From a virus, in IMG/VR virus record IMGVR_UViG_3300027801_000175, positions 1-23,235 of that record: a DNA stretch of 23,235 bases; one strand, written 5' to 3'. Below the pieces are notes generated by a model that saw only the letters and a list, made by a program, of their open reading frames with translations, was not told the DNA's origin and made no database searches. Positions 1 through 8,653 of the stretch are shown here, piece after piece. Position 1 is the stretch's first letter; each line of letters begins with the position of its first letter. Position numbers and translations under genes: made by a program.

Positions 1-1377
1 TTTAATATACGTTGTTTTATAATCAATGGTTGACGGGTCATCCAATTTTTGTATTAAATCACTATCCCTTATATTAATTGATATTTTTGACGCATGTTTT
101 TTACCTTCAATACGGTAATTACCTGGGTCATAAAATGTAGGGTTCTGTTTTAAATTATTATTACCTTCATTAATTAACCCGGCTAATTTAGTTAATGCAG
201 TTTTTTTACCTTGTTCCTTAAGTTCTTTTTTTAATCCGTATAATACGGACGCTTTAGTATTATTTAAAATTAAAATCGATGATGGGTCAACATATAAATT
301 AAACCAATTATCCTTTTTCGTTGGATAGATGTTTCTTCGATACTCCCTAATACTTTTTTCATAATTAACAATATCGGTAAGTACTGACATATCTTCCTTT
401 GAGTAGGCCTCCATTACATATCGATTAAAGTACTCTAACCTCATACTCATCTGAGATAAGGTTATCTCTGGAAAATCATCGGCGATTAGACCTTTTGCTT
501 TATATAATGAGTAAACTTCTTTTATTTTTTCCATACCTTTCGTAGTAGTAATCGTATCTATACCAACGGTACCATCTTTAGTACCATTACGATTATTATC
601 AATAACATACTCTTTAGGATACATATGGGGTGTCGTGTATAGATAATCTAATAAGGTATCTTGTAAAAAGGCATGAGACCTAGCAATATAGTTAGTGGTA
701 ATTTTATAACTACCATCAGAAGGGTCGAATCTAGCGTTAAAATCTTTTAACATTAATTCTAATTTAATCGCCTTTCCGTAATGACCTTTAACCGTTAATA
801 TAAAAATTGGATAAGGTAAGTGCATAAAAACCGCGTATGGTGATTGGTCACCTCTTTCGAATAAAGCTCTACCTTGTATATCCGTCATTTCAATACTAAC
901 AGTTGGAACAAATGCCGGATTCATTTTAATATTAATTCGAGTGATACCTAATAGTTGCGTATCAATACCTCTACCTGAACTAAAGATATCATTTTCCCTA
1001 TCACCATCTTTTTGTCCCGGTAAAAATTGGTCAGTCCATGTCGTATCAAAATATTTTGGGTCGTCATTTGAATCTCCACCTAAATTAACATTAGGCTCTT
1101 TTTGATTTTGAGATTTACCCTCTAAGAAATTAACTTTTAGCTGAGCAACACCAACATTCCTAACACTATCGTCATAATTTGAACCAATAGCTAATTTAGT
1201 TCTAGGGATAACTCTAGCCTCTAAGTTAGCATAAGTCATTAAGTTCTCAGGATTAATATTTCGTTCTTCAACGGTACCATCACTATTAACCACTTTGTTT
1301 GGGTCGACCACTACGACATTGTCATAGTCAGTTTCTACATATATTTTTTGATTTCCGAAAAATTTGCTACCTGCCAT
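1..1377 (-). CDS. Baseplate-associated structural protein, 3' end cut by window edge
   Basis: An open frame runs from an ATG at 1377 to the left edge with no stop, so at least 459 residues are present and the C-terminus is missing. It begins MAGSKFFGNQKIYVE. The region around residues 145-215 (motifs such as DIQGRALFERGD and LTVKGHYGKAIKLE) looks like a conserved beta-rich core, but I cannot name a T4 counterpart with certainty. The start overlaps the end of the preceding gp53-like gene by 11 bases, which suggests translational coupling. Its position downstream of tape measure, tube-initiator-like and wedge-like genes points to the baseplate or hub. No membrane segment or signal peptide is visible. 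The structural role is inferred mainly from context. Confidence 0.6.
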   Translation of the reverse strand, partial: MAGSKFFGNQKIYVETDYDNVVVVDPNKVVNSDGTVEERNINPENLMTYANLEARVIPRTKLAIGSNYDDSVRNVGVAQLKVNFLEGKSQNQKEPNVNLGGDSNDDPKYFDTTWTDQFLPGQKDGDRENDIFSSGRGIDTQLLGITRINIKMNPAFVPTVSIEMTDIQGRALFERGDQSPYAVFMHLPYPIFILTVKGHYGKAIKLELMLKDFNARFDPSDGSYKITTNYIARSHAFLQDTLLDYLYTTPHMYPKEYVIDNNRNGTKDGTVGIDTITTTKGMEKIKEVYSLYKAKGLIADDFPEITLSQMSMRLEYFNRYVMEAYSKEDMSVLTDIVNYEKSIREYRRNIYPTKKDNWFNLYVDPSSILILNNTKASVLYGLKKELKEQGKKTALTKLAGLINEGNNNLKQNPTFYDPGNYRIEGKKHASKISINIRDSDLIQKLDDPSTIDYKTTYIK

Positions 1378-1684
1378 AATAAAAGAAATGGTTTTCAACT
1401 GCCGCTTTATAATCCTGTAAAGAATTAGTTAACGGGAACGGTATGAATAGAAGTGCGTTATCTGGTATATTTGACTCCAACCCACCATATTTAGGGTTTG
1501 AGGCTAATATTAACCACCCAAAATATGGTGATTCATAAAATTCATAACTTAACTTATCTAATCTACTACGTCCCGTCCTATAAACATACCGCTTATCTGA
1601 CGGTTTTGAAGCTATTTTCACAAAAGGGACAACAGTTTGTTGTCCATTAACTAAAAAATCACCATATCTGTTCCAATATCTCAT
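1367..1684 (-). CDS. gp53-like baseplate wedge protein with LysM-like fold
   Basis: This 105-aa protein has an N-terminal tract (MRYWNRYGDF) followed by a LysM-like segment at about residues 33-85. That segment contains RTGRSRLDKLSYEFYES, then the aromatic core YFGWLILASNPKY, and ends near LLFIPFP. The arrangement of a periodic repeat-start, a W-x-I-hydrophobic stretch and a terminal hydrophobic strand is typical of the gp53/LysM wedge proteins of contractile tails, which tie wedges to the hub and tube. The gene starts two bases after the stop of the 1586-aa baseplate gene (TAA-TT-ATG) and overlaps the next gene by 11 bases, so it is part of one polycistronic baseplate unit. No Shine-Dalgarno sequence is seen. 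The family call is by pattern recognition, not search. Confidence 0.7.
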   Translation of the reverse strand: MRYWNRYGDFLVNGQQTVVPFVKIASKPSDKRYVYRTGRSRLDKLSYEFYESPYFGWLILASNPKYGGLESNIPDNALLFIPFPLTNSLQDYKAAVENHFFYYGR

Positions 1685-1686
1685 AA

Positions 1687-4600
1687 TTAATTAAATGTAT
1701 GTTTACCATTAAAAGAGTCAACATCTCCTTCGTTTAATCCTGAATATAATAAATTAAAATACCCGTCCTTAGTTGTATTAATATACTCTTTAGGTACATT
1801 AATATAAAGAAAGGTCCTTTCTTTTTCTTTACTAAATGGAGAATAGTCATTGAATTTCTTTACTGATGAACGCTTTGAAAATTTATTTAACTTTCTTTCA
1901 GTCTTTATGGCTACCTTTTCGTAGTCCTTATTTAAATCACCAACTATATTATTAACATAACGAACCCATTTATTAATATCATTAATTCTACCGTCTAATA
2001 ATTTAGTAATTATTTTTTCTTGTGAATTAAGAATTTCTTGATACATTACATTCATTAATCTGGCGTATTCCGCACCTTCATTAAATTCAATAGAAAAGGA
2101 CATATCTTCATCCCATTCATTTTCGACTAATCTATTATTATCCTCAAATATTTGGTTATAATAACCTACCATATCCGAACCTAAGGTAGTCATATCCTGA
2201 GTCATCTCCGAATATGTATTGTCGACATTTTTAGATGTTATATCAATATTAGAGGTACCACTAATAGAAACTTGAATATTCTTTGATTTAGTGGTAAACC
2301 CATCAGTATTTGTTAAAATGAAATTAATTTTATCGATTGTCTTAACCAACTTTAATTGGTTATTAACTATTTTAGGCATAACACTCATATAGTCTGAGAT
2401 ATAATTTGGTTTTATCTCGTTAATAACATTTCTGACATTAAATTTATATAAATCAATATCCACCTGTTGGAAGTTCTTATTTTGTATTCTTTTTAATAAT
2501 GGCGAAGTTTCTAAGTCAACCTCCTCAATTACTTTATCGAATAAATTATTTATCTTATTCTGTAATTCATCTTCTTTTGGTTTACCAAACATCTTAGTGT
2601 CCGTTGTAGTACCCGTAAATCCTTCAGTATAGTACCCGATAATTTTACCTTTAGAGTAATTTCGTTCATCAGTAAAATAAGCTAATCCATCAATAGAGTA
2701 TTTAGTCGCTACTTGAGTTAATGATTCTGTCGTTGAGATAGCATATGATTTAACCTCATCAATTGATTCGTCTAAAATTTGTTTATAATTTATCTGTCCA
2801 CTTGTTGTAATAATATCGGTCGGGGGATAAGTCGTTATATTATTAGTCTCGATAACTCCAATAGTATCACCTTTATCTGGTATAGTATCATTGGTTGGTC
2901 TATTATCTGACCCAAATGGTACCACACTATTAATTTGGTCCCATATCTCAGCATTTAACTCATCCCTATTCTCCGTAACAACTGACCTATCATCATATAC
3001 CTCAGTATTTGCATAATAATTAAAAGAAAGAGCGTTTTGTAATCTATTAACAGGCTCTTTTAATCCTTGCCCTCCAATAAAAAAGAACGACATATTAATA
3101 TCTGCTAACATCGGTTGTACTCCAATACCTTCAGGATTTAAATCAAATATAAGTGGTTCGTATGTTATCGATATTTGATTAATAGCTATCTTAGTATGAT
3201 AGAAATCACCAATTCTTAACACACATATTGGTGGAGCCCCAAAAGAGGTGTTCTTAGCGTTAAACTCTGTGGGTCGGCCATCATCACCAATAACAGGAAT
3301 CGTTTCTCCCGGTCTTATACATTGTTGTAAAAATGTTAATCGTGAGTTTAATCCTTCAGGAGTTGTCGAGTGAAAGGCAGGTTGGAAATATTTTAGTTTT
3401 TCCTTAATACCGTTATATACCATAGGAGAACTTTCTTTAACTAAGTTAAAGTAGTCACACTCCGTAAGTAATTTTCTAACGATTATCTTAGCTACCTGTT
3501 GTTTTTGTTTTTCAACTTTTTCGGGTTTTTTAGTGATAGGGATTGGTTGGGTATTTTGAATAACATCATTAGACACAACTGGAGGTTCCTCATCTATATC
3601 AGTAGTAGGTGGGTCTTGAATAGGTGGTGGAGTTTCACGTACGGAACTAATTCGAACTCTTCTACATTTCATTGCCGCTACCGAATAAGTGGTATCATTA
3701 CCCGTTAACGGAGCAGTACAGTCGGTACCACCAATACTGGCTTCTTCACCTTGTGGGTCTTCATCGATTATTAATTTACCGTCATCCACCCATTTTTGTA
3801 ATGATTTTTGATTCTCATCTTCTAAAGGTAACAGATATTTTTTAACGCAATCGATTCTTCTTTTGGATAATGCTTCATTATAGACCACTGATGCGGGGGC
3901 AGATGCTGAGCCTTGTAATAACATATTTACTGTAGCTCCAGCGTTTAACGCCACACTTAATTTAGTAACAAATAAGTTAGTCTTAGTTAATGGTATTTTA
4001 TCCGTACCTGACACTATATTATCTAAATAAAATTGAGCTATATTTGATTTTTCATCAGTATTTGCCTCAGCAGCATATGTCGGTTTTAGAGCGATATAAG
4101 ACTGTAAAGTTTCTGTGTAGGTCTCATCAGTTGTTATGACATCTTTGTTCTGCGGACCCGGTACATCATTATGGAAATAAAACCCGTAATCCCAATCAGA
4201 AGAAGTTATTTTATCTTCGTACTCTTCAACAGTAACCTCCTCAGGTCCTGGTATCTCCGCAGTTATAATATCAAAATTTTCTTTAACTGTTTCACCAACG
4301 GATGACATTGTAATAATCTCGTATATGTCGCTATACGTAAATTGTTTATATCTAAGAGCTAACTCATAAATATCGTATTTTCTACAACCAGCAAAGAATG
4401 AATCTACAATACTAGTAATTTTATCATTGTTACTCTCATTAGCCAACTCTTTATCAACAATAGCGTTTAAGATAGATGGGTGGTCAACTACTATCTTCCA
4501 ACTTAAACTACCTTGTCTTGTTGTATTATTGTAGGTATATATTGGCTCAGGACGACCTAAAAATTCATTAGTATTCCAATTAGCTGAGTTTGTTTCACTA

Positions 4601-6447
4601 ACTTTCATATCATATGGTGGAAACCACATAATTCTACCTCCATTAGGCCCTCTTTCACAATGAGGTAAGTCTTGGTAGGTAAATCCCTTTTTACTTGACG
4701 TTCTCCAAGCTAAGTTTTCTAATGAGAACATATATTTCTTAACTCCCTCACTACTGAAATCATTACCCGTGAGATTGGTAGTATCCTCCCCTCTAATAGG
4801 TGCAATATTTAAGTTATACGTACTATCCAATACTGAGTAGGTAAACTTTCTATTATTAGTGGTTATACCTTCACTTTTTTGTAAATCTCCCATTGTAAAA
4901 TATGGGGTATCTTTAGTAAAAACTCGACAATATTCCTTACCTATAATAGCTCCGGCATCATCTTTGTATGCGATAACTCTAGAACCTTTAGTTAATTCTC
5001 TTGTTCCGTCATGAAACACTTTAGATATTTGGTCAATGGCATTACCTACGTGTTGTAATTTTCTTACACCAACAACTTCATCCGCAGCATTTATTAATTT
5101 TTGAGTATTATCTAAAATAGACCCTTTAGTATATTGGTAGTTACCTGAACCATCTACGGATTGATTAGCAGTAAAAGTATTTTGCACCCCTTGTTCATTC
5201 CAATCCGTATCTATCGTACCATAAAATTCCCCTCCCTTACCGACTTTTTGACCTGCCCTATCTTGATATTTCGGAGAAACCCAAGTAAATCCACCTTGTA
5301 ATCCTCCATCATTATATGATGCGGTTTGATTTAAACCAAACTTATATTGGTTATCTTTTTCTTCATTTTCATATATTTTTGCTACCTCATCATAACCGTA
5401 AACCGGCGATTGAGTCTTATCCCCATCTCGATTTAATGGTAAGGACTCTGCTGGAGCAACTATATCTCTAAGCTCTTGTTTTGAGCTACCAACATAGTAA
5501 TTTTGTTTAGGTACTTTAGTAAATAAGTCCGTTAAGAAATTTTTATTATAATCAGGAATATACCTATTCATTCTAAGACCATGGAATAATCTTGACCTCT
5601 GTCCACCACCCGTATTATCTAAAAAGACTTGCATTCCAGCCTTTTCTGAAGGTAACTTTAATACCCCTCTTTTATCAAATTTCCCGTCTACTTTGTTATC
5701 TAATTGATTTAGAAACATTTGTTTTGGGGCATTACTGAAATAATCTCCAGGTATCCAAGAATATGGGGAATATACACCACTAATACGACTTAGAAAATCA
5801 ATACCTTTACCGATAATACTTTTGGGTACCGATATCTTCCAATCTCTTTCAATTATAGATTTATTTCCTGTAACGATACCTAATAAATCAAATGGGTCAC
5901 TTAAGGCATCTACCGCATTAATTCTACCAATGGTTTGTTGATACGTTTCTTGAGAAACCCTATATTGAAATTCGGTTTTAAGTGACTCGGCACCTATTCG
6001 AGCTAAATCAGAATCCTGAGATAACGACCCATTATTACCCTGTGGGTCATTACTCGTTAATAAATTAAATGAATTATAAGTGGAAGCAAGAAAAGTAAAA
6101 TAAGGACTTTTACCAATTAAAGAAGGTATTCCTTTACTCATATCGAGATTTAAGGTATTACCGAGACTAGTGACGGAATTTATAAATGATACATCATCAA
6201 TAGATTTTGGTATGTCAAACCCCCCTACAGGTCCGTATTGATTCTTAACATACGCAAGTTTACCTTTATCTGCTCCGATAACTTCAACCTCTTGTGAATC
6301 AGTAACCGATACGTCATTAATATTAATTTCACTTTGACCGGGCTGACTAGAAGCATTGAACCCATCACTACTGTAAGGTTGTAAATTTTTAACTAATAAC
6401 TTTTTTCTAAAGTTCTCAGTTGAATCAAATGATAACGGGCTCTCCAT
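1687..6447 (-). CDS. Giant baseplate/tube-initiator-like protein with internal OmpA-like domain
   Basis: The protein has 1586 residues. Residues about 600-670 (RIMWFPPYDM, then GRPEPIYTYNNTTR and LSWKIVVDHPS) resemble the N-terminal domain of tail-tube initiator/LysM-type baseplate proteins. Residues about 815-936 form an OmpA-like domain: a beta strand (LFVTKLSVALNAG), a GSASAP turn and the hallmark helix NEALSKRRIDCVKKYL (N857, R863, R864), which in the OmpA family contacts peptidoglycan. A Pro/Lys-rich linker spans about 938-990. Residues about 1005-1150, with PPICVLRIGDFYHTK (G1080, D1081) and LADINMSFFFIGG, look like the C-terminal domain of T4 gp48/gp54. The last 400 residues are unrecognised and probably partly helical. 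T4 gp48/gp54 are only about 320-365 aa, so this is a multi-domain expansion. It has its own upstream TATTTATC motif and is followed two bases later by the gp53-like gene. Confidence 0.7.
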   Translation of the reverse strand: MESPLSFDSTENFRKKLLVKNLQPYSSDGFNASSQPGQSEININDVSVTDSQEVEVIGADKGKLAYVKNQYGPVGGFDIPKSIDDVSFINSVTSLGNTLNLDMSKGIPSLIGKSPYFTFLASTYNSFNLLTSNDPQGNNGSLSQDSDLARIGAESLKTEFQYRVSQETYQQTIGRINAVDALSDPFDLLGIVTGNKSIIERDWKISVPKSIIGKGIDFLSRISGVYSPYSWIPGDYFSNAPKQMFLNQLDNKVDGKFDKRGVLKLPSEKAGMQVFLDNTGGGQRSRLFHGLRMNRYIPDYNKNFLTDLFTKVPKQNYYVGSSKQELRDIVAPAESLPLNRDGDKTQSPVYGYDEVAKIYENEEKDNQYKFGLNQTASYNDGGLQGGFTWVSPKYQDRAGQKVGKGGEFYGTIDTDWNEQGVQNTFTANQSVDGSGNYQYTKGSILDNTQKLINAADEVVGVRKLQHVGNAIDQISKVFHDGTRELTKGSRVIAYKDDAGAIIGKEYCRVFTKDTPYFTMGDLQKSEGITTNNRKFTYSVLDSTYNLNIAPIRGEDTTNLTGNDFSSEGVKKYMFSLENLAWRTSSKKGFTYQDLPHCERGPNGGRIMWFPPYDMKVSETNSANWNTNEFLGRPEPIYTYNNTTRQGSLSWKIVVDHPSILNAIVDKELANESNNDKITSIVDSFFAGCRKYDIYELALRYKQFTYSDIYEIITMSSVGETVKENFDIITAEIPGPEEVTVEEYEDKITSSDWDYGFYFHNDVPGPQNKDVITTDETYTETLQSYIALKPTYAAEANTDEKSNIAQFYLDNIVSGTDKIPLTKTNLFVTKLSVALNAGATVNMLLQGSASAPASVVYNEALSKRRIDCVKKYLLPLEDENQKSLQKWVDDGKLIIDEDPQGEEASIGGTDCTAPLTGNDTTYSVAAMKCRRVRISSVRETPPPIQDPPTTDIDEEPPVVSNDVIQNTQPIPITKKPEKVEKQKQQVAKIIVRKLLTECDYFNLVKESSPMVYNGIKEKLKYFQPAFHSTTPEGLNSRLTFLQQCIRPGETIPVIGDDGRPTEFNAKNTSFGAPPICVLRIGDFYHTKIAINQISITYEPLIFDLNPEGIGVQPMLADINMSFFFIGGQGLKEPVNRLQNALSFNYYANTEVYDDRSVVTENRDELNAEIWDQINSVVPFGSDNRPTNDTIPDKGDTIGVIETNNITTYPPTDIITTSGQINYKQILDESIDEVKSYAISTTESLTQVATKYSIDGLAYFTDERNYSKGKIIGYYTEGFTGTTTDTKMFGKPKEDELQNKINNLFDKVIEEVDLETSPLLKRIQNKNFQQVDIDLYKFNVRNVINEIKPNYISDYMSVMPKIVNNQLKLVKTIDKINFILTNTDGFTTKSKNIQVSISGTSNIDITSKNVDNTYSEMTQDMTTLGSDMVGYYNQIFEDNNRLVENEWDEDMSFSIEFNEGAEYARLMNVMYQEILNSQEKIITKLLDGRINDINKWVRYVNNIVGDLNKDYEKVAIKTERKLNKFSKRSSVKKFNDYSPFSKEKERTFLYINVPKEYINTTKDGYFNLLYSGLNEGDVDSFNGKHTFN

Positions 6448-6466
6448 CTATATATATTCTTTTTAG

Positions 6467-6473
6467 ATAAATA
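6467..6473 (-). promoter_or_regulatory. Candidate late-promoter motif (TATTTATC variant) before the giant baseplate gene
   Basis: On the minus strand the sequence reads CTATTTATCTAAAAAG, ending 19 bases before the ATG at 6447. It matches the motif seen before other late genes here, with C instead of A at the last position. It lies in the 71-base gap after the tape measure gene. The promoter role is inferred from recurrence only. Confidence 0.4.
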
Positions 6474-6518
6474 GATGATAATATAATTTTGTGTTATGAA
6501 ATCATTTGGAATTATACA

Positions 6519-8453
6519 TTATCCCCCCCAATCGTTACCATAAGCATTTAAACTATTATCTATCTGTGATTTTATTATACTCATTGACGTTGGGTTATTT
6601 GTTAGTAACTGAGCAAGAGTCTCAGCATCTAATGTTGAATCAGTTGGAATACCTTCTAAGGTTAAACTAACCACCCCATTAACCGTAACCTCAGCCGATT
6701 GATTTGTAGGTTGAGATTGGTTAGATGACTGGCTATTTATAGTCTGTAACGCGGAGGTAGAGTTACTCCTGTCAATACCTCCATCATCTACACCATTACT
6801 CCTGTCAAGATTATTTCCGTTTAATATTGTTGTAGGAGCAGATTCATTACTCCTGTCAATATTTCCATTAATATTTACAGTATCCGGAAATATATTAATT
6901 AGGTCAAGGTCACTTAAAAACCCTGAAACATTTTCCCAACCATTTTTTAAGCTTTTTATAATAATCTCTGCAAATTCCGTATTATTAATCTGGGTAACAA
7001 CACTCTCCATTGCGTCATTGAATTTACCTAAACCATTCACAACAGCACCAGTTATATCTTTCGCTTGGGGTTCTGTAACCTTTAGTTGTGTCTCTAAGTA
7101 GGTTACTGCGTCGGTAATACTATTAGGTAACTTAATCTCATCCTCTCTTTTCATGAACGAGTCAGTCATGAGTTGTTGTGACTTTGAAATATTTTCACTT
7201 AAGTTTTCAAACCCTCCAGATTGAACTAAATTTAATGTAGTTAACTTAATTATAGCATCTTGAGCCGCCTTAATTTGATTCAAATACCCCATAGATTTTT
7301 TAGCCACATCTAATTCTGACATCGCATTGGTATCTAACATACCTTGTAATGCGGCATAATCATCGTTTATCAAGTCATTGAATCCTTGCCCAATTTTTTT
7401 AACTGTACCATCAGGCATCGTAATTTCTAAATTACCGTTACTACCTATTTTACCCAAACTAGCAATCAATTCTTTTTGTTCTTCAGGTACCGTTTGAAAT
7501 TGGTCTAATAACTTAATCTTCTCAGTTCTTTGAGCCGCGTTCATTGCCATTTCGGAAAACTCCTGATAGTTCATTCCCGCTAATGTAGCGGCTTCCCTTA
7601 ACCTATACATTTGCGTTATCGGAATATCAAATTCGCCAGATTCCTTATTAAAAGAAACCGCCCCCGCCGCCATCTCAACAAGACTATCTTGTAACCCTTC
7701 CATGTCTGTTTGAGCCATATTAAGTAACTTAAATGGGTCACCTAAGGCACCAACGGAACCACCTAACATTTGAAATCCTGCCGCGGTTTCAATCGCCTTT
7801 GAGGGGTCTAATAAACCATCAGCAAAACTCACAGTTTTACTCATATCAATCCTTAGGGCTTGTGCTTGAGCAACCATTTTAGATAGTCCTTTAACACCAT
7901 CTTTAAAATTATAGGTAACCATTAACTTTAAGTTATCATTAACTTTACCCATAAATGAAGAAACGTTAACACCATACGACCTAGCTTGTTTGGTCATATC
8001 TTCCATAGTACTTAACGCTTCGTCTGTAGTATACCCTAAGGTATCGAATGATGTGGCCATTTGGGCTAATTGAGCACTTGTCATATTAGCATTAACCCCT
8101 AAGGCTTGGAATCTAACGATTTGTTGTTCAGTAAAATAAGTATTTCTTAACATAGCAGTGTTAATTGCCGCAAATAGTTCAATATTTTTCTCAGCACCTA
8201 CTCCGATTTGCATTGTTGACTTAGCTGCCTGAGCAATTACTTTTTGGACATCGTTACTAATCGCTCGAGTTTGACCAATAGAATCTCTAACCGCATTTGC
8301 GGTTTTAGTATTGATAAGTCCAGCCTGCTGAATAATCCCTTTTACCCCAGTAACGCTTTTTTTAAGTCTTTTGACAAACTCCTTTAAAGAGATATCCGCT
8401 AACGCTATACCGCTTGCTATCGCATCAACGTCATCTTTTACTCCTTGAAACAT
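6519..8453 (-). CDS. Tail tape measure protein
   Basis: The 644-aa protein is mostly predicted helix with Ala/Met/Gln-rich heptad-like segments. Examples are NAVRDSIGQTRAISNDVQ near the N-terminus and the stretch about residues 80-240 rich in MTSAQLAQMATSFD-like repeats. Both are typical of phage tape measure proteins, which set tail length and are ejected ahead of the DNA. At the usual 1.5 Å per residue it predicts a tail near 100 nm, similar to T4 (gp29 is 590 aa). Residues about 540-600 are a Ser/Asn/Gln-rich linker with three IDRSN-type repeats, followed by a small beta-type tail (VTVNGVVSLTLEG). It directly follows the tail assembly frames, the canonical position. A TATTTATA motif ends 13 bases before its ATG, and no Shine-Dalgarno is visible. 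Confidence 0.85.
   Translation of the reverse strand: MFQGVKDDVDAIASGIALADISLKEFVKRLKKSVTGVKGIIQQAGLINTKTANAVRDSIGQTRAISNDVQKVIAQAAKSTMQIGVGAEKNIELFAAINTAMLRNTYFTEQQIVRFQALGVNANMTSAQLAQMATSFDTLGYTTDEALSTMEDMTKQARSYGVNVSSFMGKVNDNLKLMVTYNFKDGVKGLSKMVAQAQALRIDMSKTVSFADGLLDPSKAIETAAGFQMLGGSVGALGDPFKLLNMAQTDMEGLQDSLVEMAAGAVSFNKESGEFDIPITQMYRLREAATLAGMNYQEFSEMAMNAAQRTEKIKLLDQFQTVPEEQKELIASLGKIGSNGNLEITMPDGTVKKIGQGFNDLINDDYAALQGMLDTNAMSELDVAKKSMGYLNQIKAAQDAIIKLTTLNLVQSGGFENLSENISKSQQLMTDSFMKREDEIKLPNSITDAVTYLETQLKVTEPQAKDITGAVVNGLGKFNDAMESVVTQINNTEFAEIIIKSLKNGWENVSGFLSDLDLINIFPDTVNINGNIDRSNESAPTTILNGNNLDRSNGVDDGGIDRSNSTSALQTINSQSSNQSQPTNQSAEVTVNGVVSLTLEGIPTDSTLDAETLAQLLTNNPTSMSIIKSQIDNSLNAYGNDWGG
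6763..6859 (-). repeat. Three in-frame copies of a 13-base repeat in the tape measure linker
   Basis: The plus-strand 13-mer TTACTCCTGTCAA occurs at 6763-6775, 6796-6808 and 6847-6859. The copies are 33 and 51 bases apart, both multiples of three, so each encodes (I/L)DRSN in the tape measure protein. The sequence between copies is unrelated and low in complexity. Confidence 0.8.
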
Positions 8454-8466
8454 ATTATTCTTTTAT

Positions 8467-8474
8467 TATAAATA
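8467..8474 (-). promoter_or_regulatory. Candidate late-promoter motif TATTTATA before tape measure
   Basis: The minus strand reads GTATTTATAATAAAAG, with the 8-mer ending 13 bases before the tape measure ATG at 8453. It sits in the short gap after the 54-aa frame. It is identical to the motif before the sheath, tube, 46-aa and gp13-like genes. Confidence 0.45.
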
Positions 8475-8475
8475 C

Positions 8476-8640
8476 TTAGGAACGTGATTTGTTGCGTTGT
8501 TTTTCAATTTCATCATTTCTTTCTTCAAACTCGGTTGAAAGTTTGTTTATGAAAAATTTTCGTTCGTAAGTAGGCATAATCATGAGGTCAGAGTATGACA
8601 TATTCACATGTTTACTCAGATAATAGAACTCATCAAGCAT
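8476..8640 (-). CDS. Small tail assembly protein frame downstream of gp26-like gene (possible frameshift extension)
   Basis: This 54-aa frame starts MLDEFYYLSKHVNMSYSDLM and ends in a charged helical tail (EERNDEIEKQRNKSRS). I choose the ATG at 8640 because a GGAG lies four bases upstream (CCGGAGAACC-ATG), one of the few Shine-Dalgarno-like sequences in the window. It also starts 13 bases after the upstream stop. The frame is open further back to an ATG at 8700, inside the end of the gp26-like gene, so it could also be made as a +1 frameshift extension of that protein. The location between tail tube and tape measure is that of lambda gpT-like and other tail assembly chaperone extensions, which bind the tape measure. 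In T4-like phages small gp28/gp51-type proteins occupy similar places. Its reality is well supported by position; the exact product is uncertain. Confidence 0.65.
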   Translation of the reverse strand: MLDEFYYLSKHVNMSYSDLMIMPTYERKFFINKLSTEFEERNDEIEKQRNKSRS

Positions 8641-8653
8641 GGTTCTCCGGTAA

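Noticed and set aside
3499-3708. Plus-strand open frame of 69 codons
   Set aside because: It lies opposite the Pro-rich linker of the baseplate gene, has a low-complexity Phe-rich product and no upstream motif; it is a shadow frame.
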